Source of the DNA: Cerioporus squamosus
Taxonomy: Eukaryota; Basidiomycota; Agaricomycetes; Polyporales; Polyporaceae
Direction of reading: 5' to 3'
Assembly (NCBI GenBank): GCA_022592435.1
Contig: JABYQS010000139.1
Span: 38,307-102,306, forward strand
DNA: 64,000 nt
Shown: positions 1 to 9,898 of the stretch, piece after piece
How the letters are laid out: every line of letters starts with the position of its first letter
How positions within the stretch are numbered: position 1 is the stretch's first letter
Made by a program: the position numbers and the translations under genes
The notes under the pieces: model-generated
The model's input: only the letters and a program-made list of their open reading frames with translations
The model's database searches: none
Told to the model about the DNA's origin: nothing

Positions 1-1916
1 TTCGGCCCGAAGTTCTGGAAGAAGTTCGCCATGCAGTACAGCACGACGAAGGCGGCCTTGCCTCCTGAGGATGCAATCATGCTGTTGTAGGCAAGACCTG
101 GCGAGCAGATGAGAAGGGCAGGAGTCAACGTTAGGTTCGGCAGAGACCACGAGAGCTGGAGCACAGGACGCACCCATGATGAGGAACAGAACCGCGAGCA
201 CACTGAATCCCATGAACTGGATGGGCTTCCGGCCCCACCTGTCAATGAAGAGGAACGTGACCCAGTAACCGGGAACCAGGCCTGCGACTGACAGGATGAG
301 GTTGCCGAGGCTCACATTACGCAGGGATTGGTAGACCACCGCGCCGGGGGCTGCGCCGTCCTTGCTAGGCGATCCGAACCCAATGGCAGCCAGGATGATA
401 GACGAGTTCAGTCCCAGCCCGTAAAAGGCGATCTGGCGGTGACATTGATCCAATGGGATACAGTTGGAGCGAAGAAAGCGACTCACATCGAGAGCAAACC
501 AGGAGTAGGCGGTGCCGATGAGCACCTTCAGGTTCTCCCACTTTGAGAAGTATGAGCGGAAGTCATGCCTAGTCGCCTGTCGTGCCTGGACTCTTTGAGT
601 AACAGCATCCGGGTCGACAGTGTAGGTCTCCTCTCGACTGAGTAGATTGTCTACATCTGACGAGGCTTGCTTGATATTACGCTCGATGTCCAGGGTGAAC
701 CTAGGCGTCTCCGGAATAGTGAGCCGAAAATAGATAGCCACAGCGGCAGGTACGCAGCCGAGACCAATGATGAGTCGCCAGATCAGGTCGAGTGAGCGCA
801 GGACAGCGGGTGGAGGGTCGTGAAGGAACGAATGTTGGTATGAAGAGACGATGATGAACGAAAAGAGTGTAGCGCCTATCATGAGAGTGAGGATCGCGTC
901 CATGGCATGGAACGCTGCGGAATACTCACAGAGCTGACCCCACCCCTGATTTGCAAACACGGCAGTCATGACGCGACCCCGGATATGCACTGAGGAGAAT
1001 TCGGAAGAAATCACGGCGCTGATGGGATAGTCTCCCCCGATTCCGATACCCATCTGGAACGTACAGAGTGTTTGACTATGCAAATGTCATCGAGGACATG
1101 TGCCGGACTTACCACGAATCGCCAGAATACGAGGATTCCTATCACGTTGATGGCCGTCGCAGGTGCGCTCAAGGCCTGCCCGAATGTTGCTACCATGATG
1201 ACTGCGAGCTCCATACCATCTAGAGAGTGATACCGTTAACAACCATCTGTGCCGTCCCATATATGGCGCGCGTACAAATACGCTTGCGACCAAGGACGTC
1301 ACCAAGCCAGCCAAAGAGCAGTTGTCCCAGGAGAACACCTGCGGGCGTTGCGATTTTGATGCCGACTTCTTGCGCGGTGCTCAAGGAGCGTCTTGGGAGT
1401 GATGAAAAGGTAGATTCCAAAGAATCCTGCGCAGTGCCGTCTATAGGATAGCGTTAGGTCCGCGGCGCAAAGTGCTCAGCAGAAGGCACGTCACCTGATC
1501 CATAAAGGTAACCCAGCATGACGGACACGATGTTGATGGCGAATATGTCATAGCTATCGAAATCATGAATGCTTAACAGAGGTGGAGTAGTAGCACTGCT
1601 GAGAAGACTCACGCATCGGTGAAGAAGCCAGCGCCGGAAACGAGCGCGATCTTCACATGGAACCATCTACATTGAACCCGGCCAGCGATAAATGCATACG
1701 GAATACCGCCAAACTGACGGTGTATACTCACGAGAATTTGGCGTTGTCTATGTCCGCGAGCAATAATTGACGACTCTTGTTCAAGCGGCGGACGGCCGCC
1801 GCGCGTTCCGCCGTAACGTCGACCCCGACGTGAACGTGCGGGCGTCCACCATCCCATGTCGGGTATTCGCTAACGCCATAGTCCGCCGAGCTCTTCGACC
1901 CGTGTAGGAAGTGCAT
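1..1916 (-). CDS. PHO84-type inorganic phosphate:H+ symporter, copy 1 (3' end beyond the window)
   Basis: Major facilitator superfamily, phosphate:H+ symporter family, expected to import phosphate across the plasma membrane. Visible motifs on the minus strand: WFHVK near the N-terminus followed by [15 protein letters not shown], then [15 protein letters not shown] (MFS loop 2-3 signature), [38 protein letters not shown] and [13 protein letters not shown]. The start ATG at 1916 is chosen because exon 1 ends in ...DIDNAKFS at a GTGAGT donor, exactly as in the other copies. The C-terminal exons (after ...FFQNFGP) lie left of base 1. It has one intron, 1054-1112, splitting the codons before GIGIGGDYP, that copies 2-4 lack. 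The open frame looks intact across the visible exons. Family assignment is secure; substrate is inferred from the family. Confidence 0.88.
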
Positions 1917-4178
1917 GGAGCAGGCGAGTGGGTAGGAGGGGCAGGGTCAGGCCCTCCTTGGCTTGGAGAGTGCGCGCTTCAGAGGCAGTGGAGGCGTGAA
2001 GTCTGAAGTTCGAAGGTCAGCCTTACTCTGTGCTCCGACGCGCTAACACTTATACAGACCTGGAGCGGGCTCTACCGTCTCACAACCGCTCGGATAGAAC
2101 CGCGGCCGGTACCTGGCGCTCTCACGTAGATTCCGTTAGACCACAGCGTCGGACAGATGAGATGAATCGAGAACGCACCGAGGATCTGGTTGAGCGTTCT
2201 AGATTGGCAGTAATGCAATCCGTTGTGGCCGAACGGATTGGGCAGAAATGCCAGTGCCAACGTTCGCCTGCATGTCCCTGGCTTGGGAGCAGTGACATAT
2301 GCCCACCGTCGCTAGTAGTACCCAAGACGAAGAGTAGCGAGAGCTGCAGGATGGGCCTGACCAATCCGATACCGACGATGCTTGGGAACTTGGATGCAGA
2401 ACGCAGTTTTGGCACACACGTGCGATGGAAACACTGTATGCAGACGCAGGTCCGGGGCTTGCGCTCATTACGAACGGCGCGAACCTAATCCGTTTCCAGC
2501 AATACAGCAGAGCGCTCCGCGTGCCTGACACGATACTAAGAACCTGGTCAGAGAGACAGCACGATGAACTTAACATTGGATGGCATCCACGTCCATGGGT
2601 GCTAGAGGTGACTGCGTCAGCTCTTCTGTCTTGCCAAGGCACCGTCCCTTGACTCGGAAGCGGAGTCAACGACTGGCTGCGCGCCGTGCTAATTGAGAAG
2701 TCGCAGTTGAATGAGCAGGCAGTGCCGCCAGAGCGTTCCGGGCAGTAGTGGACGAGGCTAACATAACTGCCGAAGTGTGCTGGCATGGGCCCCGGTAGAT
2801 GACGCGGCAGCGGTGGTCGACGTCGCGGAACAACCGCGATGTCTCGGGCGTCTCTTGTGGCCTCGAGGCTACTTGGCACAGGTTCACAACGTTCAACATT
2901 TGCTGGTCGGCAGTTGAGTGCTCTGATTGACATTGGATTCACTGCCCCTTCATCTGTGGATCCAGCATTAATTAGGCTGGACGCTGTCGACAGAGGCTCT
3001 GTTCTGCGGAGTATACGGTACGTTTTGAAGTACGTGAATGCCAACTGTATTTGCGCTCCCGTGCGTCACGCCGGTAGGCTCGCAGTGCCAGCCTCTAGTT
3101 AGTCGTACCTTCTGATAGAGGCTGGTATTACTTACGTCACGGTGGGTTTCCGAAAACTGCCGCGCCGCTTGGGCGGACGCGCGTCGCGAACAGTACGATA
3201 CAAGTGAGCATTGGAAGCTCTGTATGAATTGGTCCGTGCAACATCGGACGAGTCTCGACAGACACAGAGCAATACCTTCACGACGTCGTCGTTGCCATCG
3301 AAGGTGAGCCGCGGCGCTGTTCATGGGAGGAAGAAGCTACTTAACTGCCTCCCCGCGCCCTGCCACACCGAAGTCGCAGAAGGATCAGAAAGGTACATGT
3401 TGAACTGCGATAGATGTGGGTATCGAGGTCGTGTTCGCTCTCGACGCACACGACATCCACCTCATCCACCTGGGCGCGACGCGCCCGAACTCAGCGCTGT
3501 CGTATGCATTACTGGAGCTTCGAGTGGGGACTTTGCTCTATAACGGTAGCGGGAAGCTGAATATTGTGGCACACGCAACAGATGCTGCCTGCCTGCAGGA
3601 GCTTGCTGCGAATCTCGGTATCACCGGACCAATTTTTGCTTCAATGACATCGATAACCAAAATTCGATGTACCAGTACGCAAGTCCGTCGAACGTTATCC
3701 TTCGGGGTCGTCCTCACGGACGCGGCACCCCGATGCTCACCCGGCACACGACTTCCAAAGCTTCTCTATCTTCTAGACTCTGTTCCACGCTCTCACTGCG
3801 CCCGGCGGGAACTCTGACTGAGCGACTTCTGCGGTCCGACAGACGCAGGTCGTAGATTCGAAGCAACCAGGTGAGAGAGATATGGCACAAACGGACAGGG
3901 CCTACTTCGACAGCGGGTTGAATGCAATTCAAGGGGCCTGGAGCTGATGACCTCGGACTGCGGCTGAGATGCTGCGGCGTCGGAGGGAAGCTGAGAACGA
4001 GAGGCACGGCGATATGGAAGTGCAAGTTAGAAGACCGCAGCGTAGGGGGATTACGTCGGCTCCATTCTGGCGAGTCGAAGCTCATGACTGTGAGTACTGC
4101 CGTTTATAGTCAGCCAGCCACAATGCACATCTCGTCGGTCCCGAAACAGCGCACTTGTTCCGCGCCAGGAAGATCATC
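1917..4178. other. Gene-free stretch between phosphate permease copies 1 and 2
   Basis: Several open frames exist here on both strands, the longest about 280 codons on the minus strand (2199-3044), but none shows a recognisable domain, membrane pattern or splice structure. It holds the 5' flank of copy 1 and the 3' flank of copy 2. I see no convincing gene, tRNA or repeat. Confidence 0.5.
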
Positions 4179-7100
4179 TCATGGGTATACAGCCTCCTGC
4201 GAATGACTGATGATTCCTGCATAAGCAGACGATGCAAGGTGTAAGTCATCATGCCTTTCCCAAGAGGCAGAAAGATGAGCAACCGACCTCCGACGAATGA
4301 CTCCTGTCTCTCGTTCGAGAGGTCCTCCAAAGTCTTCTGCTTCGTCTCCTTGATGAGCAGCGTCGACCCTGCACCAGTCAGCATGAAGAACGCAAGTATT
4401 TGCAGTCTTAACAGAACCGCCCTGTCAGAAGTCTGCAGTCGCGGGATAGAAGCACAACGTACAAGTGCCCAAGGAAGTGGTTGGAATTCGGCTCCCCGCC
4501 TATGTCCTTCAGATTCGCGAACCCGACCTGCGCAACAATGGCACCGAGCTTCCCGCTCGCGGCCGATATCCCATGCGCAGTCGACCGATACCGTGTCGGA
4601 AAAGCTTCCCCAGGGACGATGAACGTCGTCGTGTTGGGCCCGAAGTTCTGGAAGAAGTTGGCGAGGCAGTACAGGAAGACGAACGCCTTCGTTCCTGGCC
4701 CCGTCTCCCTCATCTTGTCGAACGCAGAACCTGCATCCAACAATCAGCATATAAGTATCTGCAGGCACTCAGAAGCAGCCCGAGAGAAGGATGGCCCTGA
4801 GGGGGTAGTACAGGAAGGCTATGCTCACCCATAACGATGAACAAGACGGTGAGCACGACGAAGCCTATGAGCTGTATAGGCTTCCGTCCCCACCTGTCAA
4901 TAAACAGGAACGTCGCCCAGTACCCGGGGACAAGACCCGCTACCGACAATATGATATTCCCCACGGCCAAATTCCTCAGCGTCCCATACACAGCCTGCGG
5001 CGAGAGGTCTCCCAGCGCCGCACCCCCAAAATGGATCGCCTCCAGTATGATCGGAGTGTTGAGCCCCAGCCCGTAAAACGCGATGTCCAGCGCAAACCAC
5101 GAATACGCGGTCCCGAAGAGCAGCAGCCAGTTCTCCCGCCTCGAGAAGTACGCCTTGAAGTCGTACCGCGACGCGCGCGGGGCCTGCGCGCGCTGTACCA
5201 CCGCGTCCGGGTCGACATAATACGTGCCCATGGTGAGGAAGTCCTCGACGTCCTGCGCCGCCTGGTGCACGTTGCGCTCGACGTCCATCGTGAACCGCGG
5301 CGTCTCGGGGATCGTGAGGCGGAAGTAGAGGGCGACTGCCCCTGGGACGCAGCCGAACCCGATGACGAGGCGCCACATGTAGTCAACCCACTCGGTGTCG
5401 GTGACGATGCCGGGCCCGGTGGCGCCTCCTGGTGTTACAGAGTTCAGGACTTGCTTCTTGTACGCGGTGACAACGATGAGCGCGATGATGGAGGCAGCTA
5501 GAATAATATCGCCGGCATAAGTTCTAGGAATAGAGGAGGCAGGTAAACGTAGTCGGTGCACTCACTAAGCTGACCCCACCCTTGGTTGGCGAACACGGCG
5601 GTCATCATCCTCCCGCGGGTGCGGGTCGAGGAGAACTCCGAGGAGATGACCGCCGACAAAGGGTAGTCGCCTCCAATGCCGACTCCCATGATGAACCGCC
5701 AGACGACCAGCACGCCGATGATATTGACGGCGCGAAGGCCCGAACCAGCAAGTGCCTGGCCGAAGGTGGCTATTATGATGATCATGAGCTCTATGCCATC
5801 TGCAGAAGTACAATGGCATGAGTCCATGGCTGATCCTGCAAGCGGAGAGCAGTGACTTCAGTTGACCTCAATTATTTGACGCCCTTAGTTAAGGTGGAAA
5901 CCGTATAATTTGGGCCCTTAGTTAAGGGCGGCGTCTAATGGCCCAAATATTTGGGCGCTCTCGTAAGATCGCAGGCGGCGAATATTGGCCAAATATTTCG
6001 TACGCAGGAAATAAGGCCAAAAGGCGACCTAAAAATGCACACAAGAGGATTGAACCTGGGCCTAAAGAAAGCATACAAGACACCATCCAACTAGGCCACC
6101 AGGGCTTTCTATGCCTGTCTTTACAAAGATATATATCCCATCTGGCGCTCTGCGTACAATCATCTACGGCCGAACCCGGTTCGGCCGTAGATGATTGTAC
6201 TTATTACTGAGGGTAAGTGTTCGATACATGGAAAGAGTAAGTAACTGTATATATCGCATTGACATCAAGACTGTCTATTTGGGCTGGAATGACGACATGC
6301 ACAAGCACCTTATGTATGGAAAAATTGAACATAACAGTCAGTTGTAAACAGGATAAGATGATAGACAATGCGCATGTACTTAGCGGCTCGTTGAAGTGGC
6401 GGATTGCCATCGGGGACGTTGCGATTCAGTACACTCAAATACTCAAATAGTCCTATGGCGCAGTTGGACTAAGTGGTGAAAGTTCTTTATATGGTCATTT
6501 AATCGCTGGTTCAATTCCCTTCGGGTGCATTTTTAGCTCGCTTTTACGCTTCTCTCCACCTGACGAAATATTTGTTGAATATCAGTCACATACGATCACA
6601 GGAGATCGACCAAATATTTGGCCGATTAGGCGCCTCCCTTAACTAAGGGCCCAAATGATTCGGCTTCCACCTTAACTAAGCGCGTCAAATTATTTAGGGT
6701 AGCTGATACTAATGCGGAGAGGGACTCACACATGCGCTTGCGCCCGAACACGTCGCCGAGCCATCCAAAGAGTAGTTGACCGATCAGCGTCCCGACCGGG
6801 GTTGCCACTTTGATACCAAGGTCCTGCACGTTGGTCAACACCCCATCTACAGAATGGAGTCTCTTCAGCATACTCTGCAAAGGTCTCTGCCAGAGACAAG
6901 GGTCACGCACTGGGGCCGTAGCAGTACCCCAACATCGTCGCCGCGATGCTGATCCCGAATATGTCGTACGCGTCGGTGAAGAACCCGACCCCCGCAACCA
7001 TGCAGACTTTGACATGGAACCACCTGCACGCGCGTCAGCCAGTAGTTGTCCGCGAAGCTGATACTGGCGATGAGATGCTCACGAGAAGTCCGCTTGGTCG

Positions 7101-7228
7101 ATCTCTGCGAGAGCCGCGCGGCGCCGCGAGTTCAAGACGATGCTATCTTCCCTGCCGAAGGTCGAGAGCGGCACGTCCCCGCTGGATCCGTACCCGTCAC
7201 CGGCCGCGTACGAGTCCGTCCCGGTCAT
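4179..7228 (-). CDS. PHO84-type inorganic phosphate:H+ symporter, copy 2, with an element-filled intron
   Basis: Phosphate:H+ symporter family permease with a complete set of exons. ATG at 7228 begins [14 protein letters not shown]; exon 1 ends ...[10 protein letters not shown]. Motifs in order: [116 protein letters not shown] and [19 protein letters not shown]. The last exon codes [12 protein letters not shown] and stops at 4179-4181. Intron positions match copy 3. Intron 3 (5800-6729), between RKRM and YGIEL, is about 930 nt instead of 50-70 because a mobile element sits inside it; splice sites on both sides are normal. No frame break was found, so the gene may still be functional if the intron is removed. 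Confidence 0.9.
6036..6106 (-). other. tRNA-like module, left arm of the inverted-repeat element
   Basis: Read on the minus strand, TGGCCTAGTTGG (6087-6098) fits the Pol III A-box consensus TRGCNNAGNNGG exactly. GGTTCAATCCT (6046-6056) matches the B box GGTTCRANNCC at 10 of 11 positions. The predicted acceptor stem does not pair, so this is a tRNA-derived sequence and not a working tRNA gene. It is followed outward by ATTTTTAG, a weak T-run. Confidence 0.65.
6154..6200. repeat. Near-perfect 47-bp palindrome
   Basis: Bases 6154-6176 and 6178-6200 are exact reverse complements (23 bp arms) around a single central C at 6177. The core is GC-rich (CGGCCGAACC). It sits in the central part of the inverted-repeat element and could form a hairpin or cruciform; it may itself be a tiny nested insertion. 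Confidence 0.9.
6451..6529 (+). other. tRNA-like module, right arm of the inverted-repeat element
   Basis: TGGCGCAGTTGG (6456-6467) is a perfect A box and GGTTCAATTCC (6508-6518) a perfect B box, about 50 bases apart. Acceptor and T stems pair poorly, so a functional tRNA is unlikely. The module is followed by GCATTTTTAG, mirroring the left arm, and points outward. Confidence 0.68.
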
Positions 7229-9898
7229 CGGGGTCCCGGATGTAGTGTGGAGTAAGCGAAATGCGCTTGAGTAGGGGAGGGGGGGTATCGTGTGCTTGGG
7301 GTATGATGTGAGGGAAGACTTGGCAGCCCATCGGTCAACACAGTTTTATCCTGTCGAAAAGCGCGGTAAGTCATGGGGGATACGGCGGACAAGCGAGCCT
7401 GAGCTGCCCACCGACGGAATAAGGGCTGCCCCCAAGGTATAAGTTGCCATGTATGCCACTTGCTACTACGACGTAGACCGCAGCCCCCACTGGCAGTTCG
7501 CAAGGCGGGGTGATCTGGCTATTCGGCGCACCGCCGTAAGATGGGCTGTCTTCTTGCCCTTTTCCGCAGGACGAACGTTGGTCTTGCACCTCAGGCTCAT
7601 GGCGTCTGCAGCAACCTCCGGGCGCGATTGAACGCCAGGGCCAATAAAAGGCGACAATGAATCGCAGACTACGGGACTTGGAGTAGAAGTGCGGCGAGTT
7701 TGAGACTTCGTCAGATACACGTTGATGTAGATCCAGCAGACTGGCAAGATGGAGCAACTGCCAGCGCGTCCTGCACAGCGCGAGCAACGGTTGCAATGTG
7801 GCACCCCGGCGGCGATGAGCCCGAGGGAAAAATCCTACTGCTTATAGCTTGCAAGAGTTCGGAACCCGCAAGACTGACCACCTGGCTGGTGCACCTAGGG
7901 CAATGTTAGGACAATGCTCAAACAAGCTTAGGGTATCCGACGTACCTAAGGGCAGTGCGCGTTTCCTGTCGGGCGGCCCGGAGAGCATGCGATTGACTGC
8001 GTGCAAGTACAAAGCCAAAGATGGGACGTGGCAGAAGACACACTGGGAAGGGAAGTGAACACAGGAGGTGACGAGCACTGGAAGCGGTATAGTAGGGAAC
8101 GCACCTGCTCCGGGCATCCGTGCGATGCACGCAATAGTGAAACCCACCGCGGCATGTCCGACTCTCGGAGCATCTCCTCAATTATCTGTCTGGCCGGAGG
8201 ACCTCACGCGGTGTACGGACAGTAGGTCGGACGTGGATGGCACTCTGGAGAGGGAGGTCGATCGGGGGAACACAGGAGGTGACGGGGCACTGGAAAGCGG
8301 CATACTGTAATGGGGAACGCACCTATTGGCATCCATGTCATGCGCGCAGCTAGCTAGTACTGCAATCCACCGCGGCATGTCCAACTCTGAGCCATGAGCA
8401 GCGCCTCAAGTATCTGTCTAGCCTGAAGACCTCGCGGGGCGTACGGACAGCCCGCATATCTACCGCAATGGAAGAGTACGGACATGACCATGAGACGACT
8501 CGACAGATGCACAGGTCGCAAAACTCAGGCAGCTGCTGATTACATGCCCAGCCACTCGTGCATGGGCAGCAATGCGCCGACCGCAAAAGGTCAAAAGGTT
8601 GCAAAAGGTACTATCGCGATCAGATTGCGTACAGATGACTGCAATAGTATCCTCCCTGAGATTGAATGACCAGGTGGTACCCGCGGGGTGTTCTCGTGCG
8701 ACCAGAAGCCGCGAGCCACGATGGACGACCTCATTAATAGCAAGCGGACAGTCTCCTACCGAGATACGCACATGAGACCTGGAAATATCTCCTCCCGGAG
8801 TAGAATCCGAGCCCGTATACGGTGGAGAGAGGTCCCAGCGCCACGGAGAGTTTGCGAGAAGCACCCAAGGCCGACAAGTGGGGTCGCCTCGCCCCAAGCC
8901 TGCCACAGCTCCTCGTCGCCGCCCATGCCTCGATGATATCAATTTCGGAGCCCCGGAACAACAGGCTGGCGCGGATCCGAGAGGCCAGGCACGGCGTACT
9001 GCAGAGCAAAAAATGTCCAGAACGGGGTCCCACACGCTGGCAGCCGCGCGAAGTAGACAAAATTGCGTGTAGAACACTAGTAGGACATCCCACATGAGCA
9101 GGGAACCGTAATGCACCGCCCGATGTGAGGCGGTGTGCACAGAGACTATTACTTGCAGAAGCCTGGCAGGGCCTGTGGATGCGTTCAAATTCTGAGCGTA
9201 GCTGCAGAGAACGCGGTGCTGTTACGACAGCGGCGCACCGATGTCTGGGTCGTCGAGGAGCACCGCCATGGCGTGCCAGTGGTGCACATGGAGTTCGAAG
9301 CACGGTCGTCGGGAGAGGGGAGAGACCGCGACGCTTGGAGACAAAATGATCTTTGCCCCGCGAACTTTCAGCGTCGCGCCCAGAGAACGGAGGGATCTTG
9401 TCCGAGTCTTCGAGTGCCAGTGAATTCGCTCGGAGAGGGCGCATCAGTATTTGCGGGGGCCTCATAGTCGCGCAGGGCCCGTTGTTTTCGCGGATATATG
9501 AGTTGCCGTCGATGCGTGTGCAGACAGGGCCGCAGCGGAGGCCCGACGAGGACGGCCCAAGAGAGCGGAGGGTTGGCGGACGTCGTTCAGCGAGAGGACA
9601 GGGCGTGAGAACGTGCGAAGCACCTCCACATACCATATGCGGCAGGCGTCCGCGCGTGCTGATTGGCTGTTGACTACGAACGTGCAAGGGACAGCGCGCC
9701 AGTGTCGCCCCAGTGCGGATTGCGCTAGCCCAGGCTGCTCTTCCATCCAAGCTTTGATGCTTCGGAACAACGTCTGCCGATGGGCCTCCTTGCTAACTTA
9801 AAAGCAGCGCTCCCGCCTAGGGACGCACGCCAGCTTTTCCCCAGCTCCCCCTTGCTCTTCACCAGCCTCGAGCCCCCAAGCCGCGTCCTTCCTTTGGC
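7229..9898. other. Gene-free stretch between divergent phosphate permease copies 2 and 3
   Basis: Both neighbouring genes point away from this 2.7 kb region, so it should contain both promoters. Open frames up to about 340 codons (8734-9750, minus) show no recognisable domain and look like chance frames in GC-rich DNA. The only structure I can support is the imperfect tandem duplication annotated separately. Confidence 0.5.
8057..8455. repeat. Imperfect tandem duplication, unit about 211 bp
   Basis: GAACACAGGAGGTGACG occurs at 8057 and again at 8268. The following bases match with substitutions and small indels through GGGGAACGCACCT-like, CCACCGCGGCATGTCC, TATCTGTCT and GTACGGACAG. Unit 1 ends near 8225 and unit 2 near 8455. 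No coding potential is evident; the repeat lies in the shared 5' region of two phosphate permease genes. Confidence 0.75.

Larger units (their letters stand above)
5866..6699. mobile_element. Inverted-repeat (MITE-like) element with tRNA-like modules in both arms, inside an intron
   Basis: The two ends are long imperfect inverted repeats. Bases from 5866 rightward align with the reverse complement running back from 6699, including the shared blocks AATTATTTGACG-like, CTTAGTTAAGGTGGAA, ATTTGGGCCCTTAGTTAAGGG, CAAATATTTGG, AAATATTTCGT and CTAAAAATGCAC. The similarity continues about 250 bases inward and takes in a tRNA-like module in each arm. The centre (about 6115-6450) has no ORF with recognisable content, so the element is non-autonomous. 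I could not identify a clean target-site duplication. It lies wholly inside intron 3 of phosphate permease copy 2. It could be a MITE, or two tRNA-derived SINE copies inserted in inverted orientation. Confidence 0.8.

Noticed and set aside
2199..3044. 281-codon open frame on the minus strand between phosphate permease copies 1 and 2
   Set aside because: No domain, no hydrophobic pattern, and heavy overlap with other open frames in all phases; long chance frames are expected in GC-rich DNA.
3416..3817. 133-codon plus-strand frame with some protein-like stretches (e.g. LNIVAHATDAACLQELAANL)
   Set aside because: I could not connect it to any family or find supporting exons on either side; might be a gene fragment but not supportable.
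6036..6529. Two functional tRNA genes
   Set aside because: A and B boxes are good but acceptor and T stems do not pair, so these are tRNA-derived parts of a repeat element.
8734..9750. 338-codon minus-strand open frame
   Set aside because: Arg/Ser/Pro-rich composition typical of antisense or random GC-rich frames, no motif, and equally open frames on the opposite strand.
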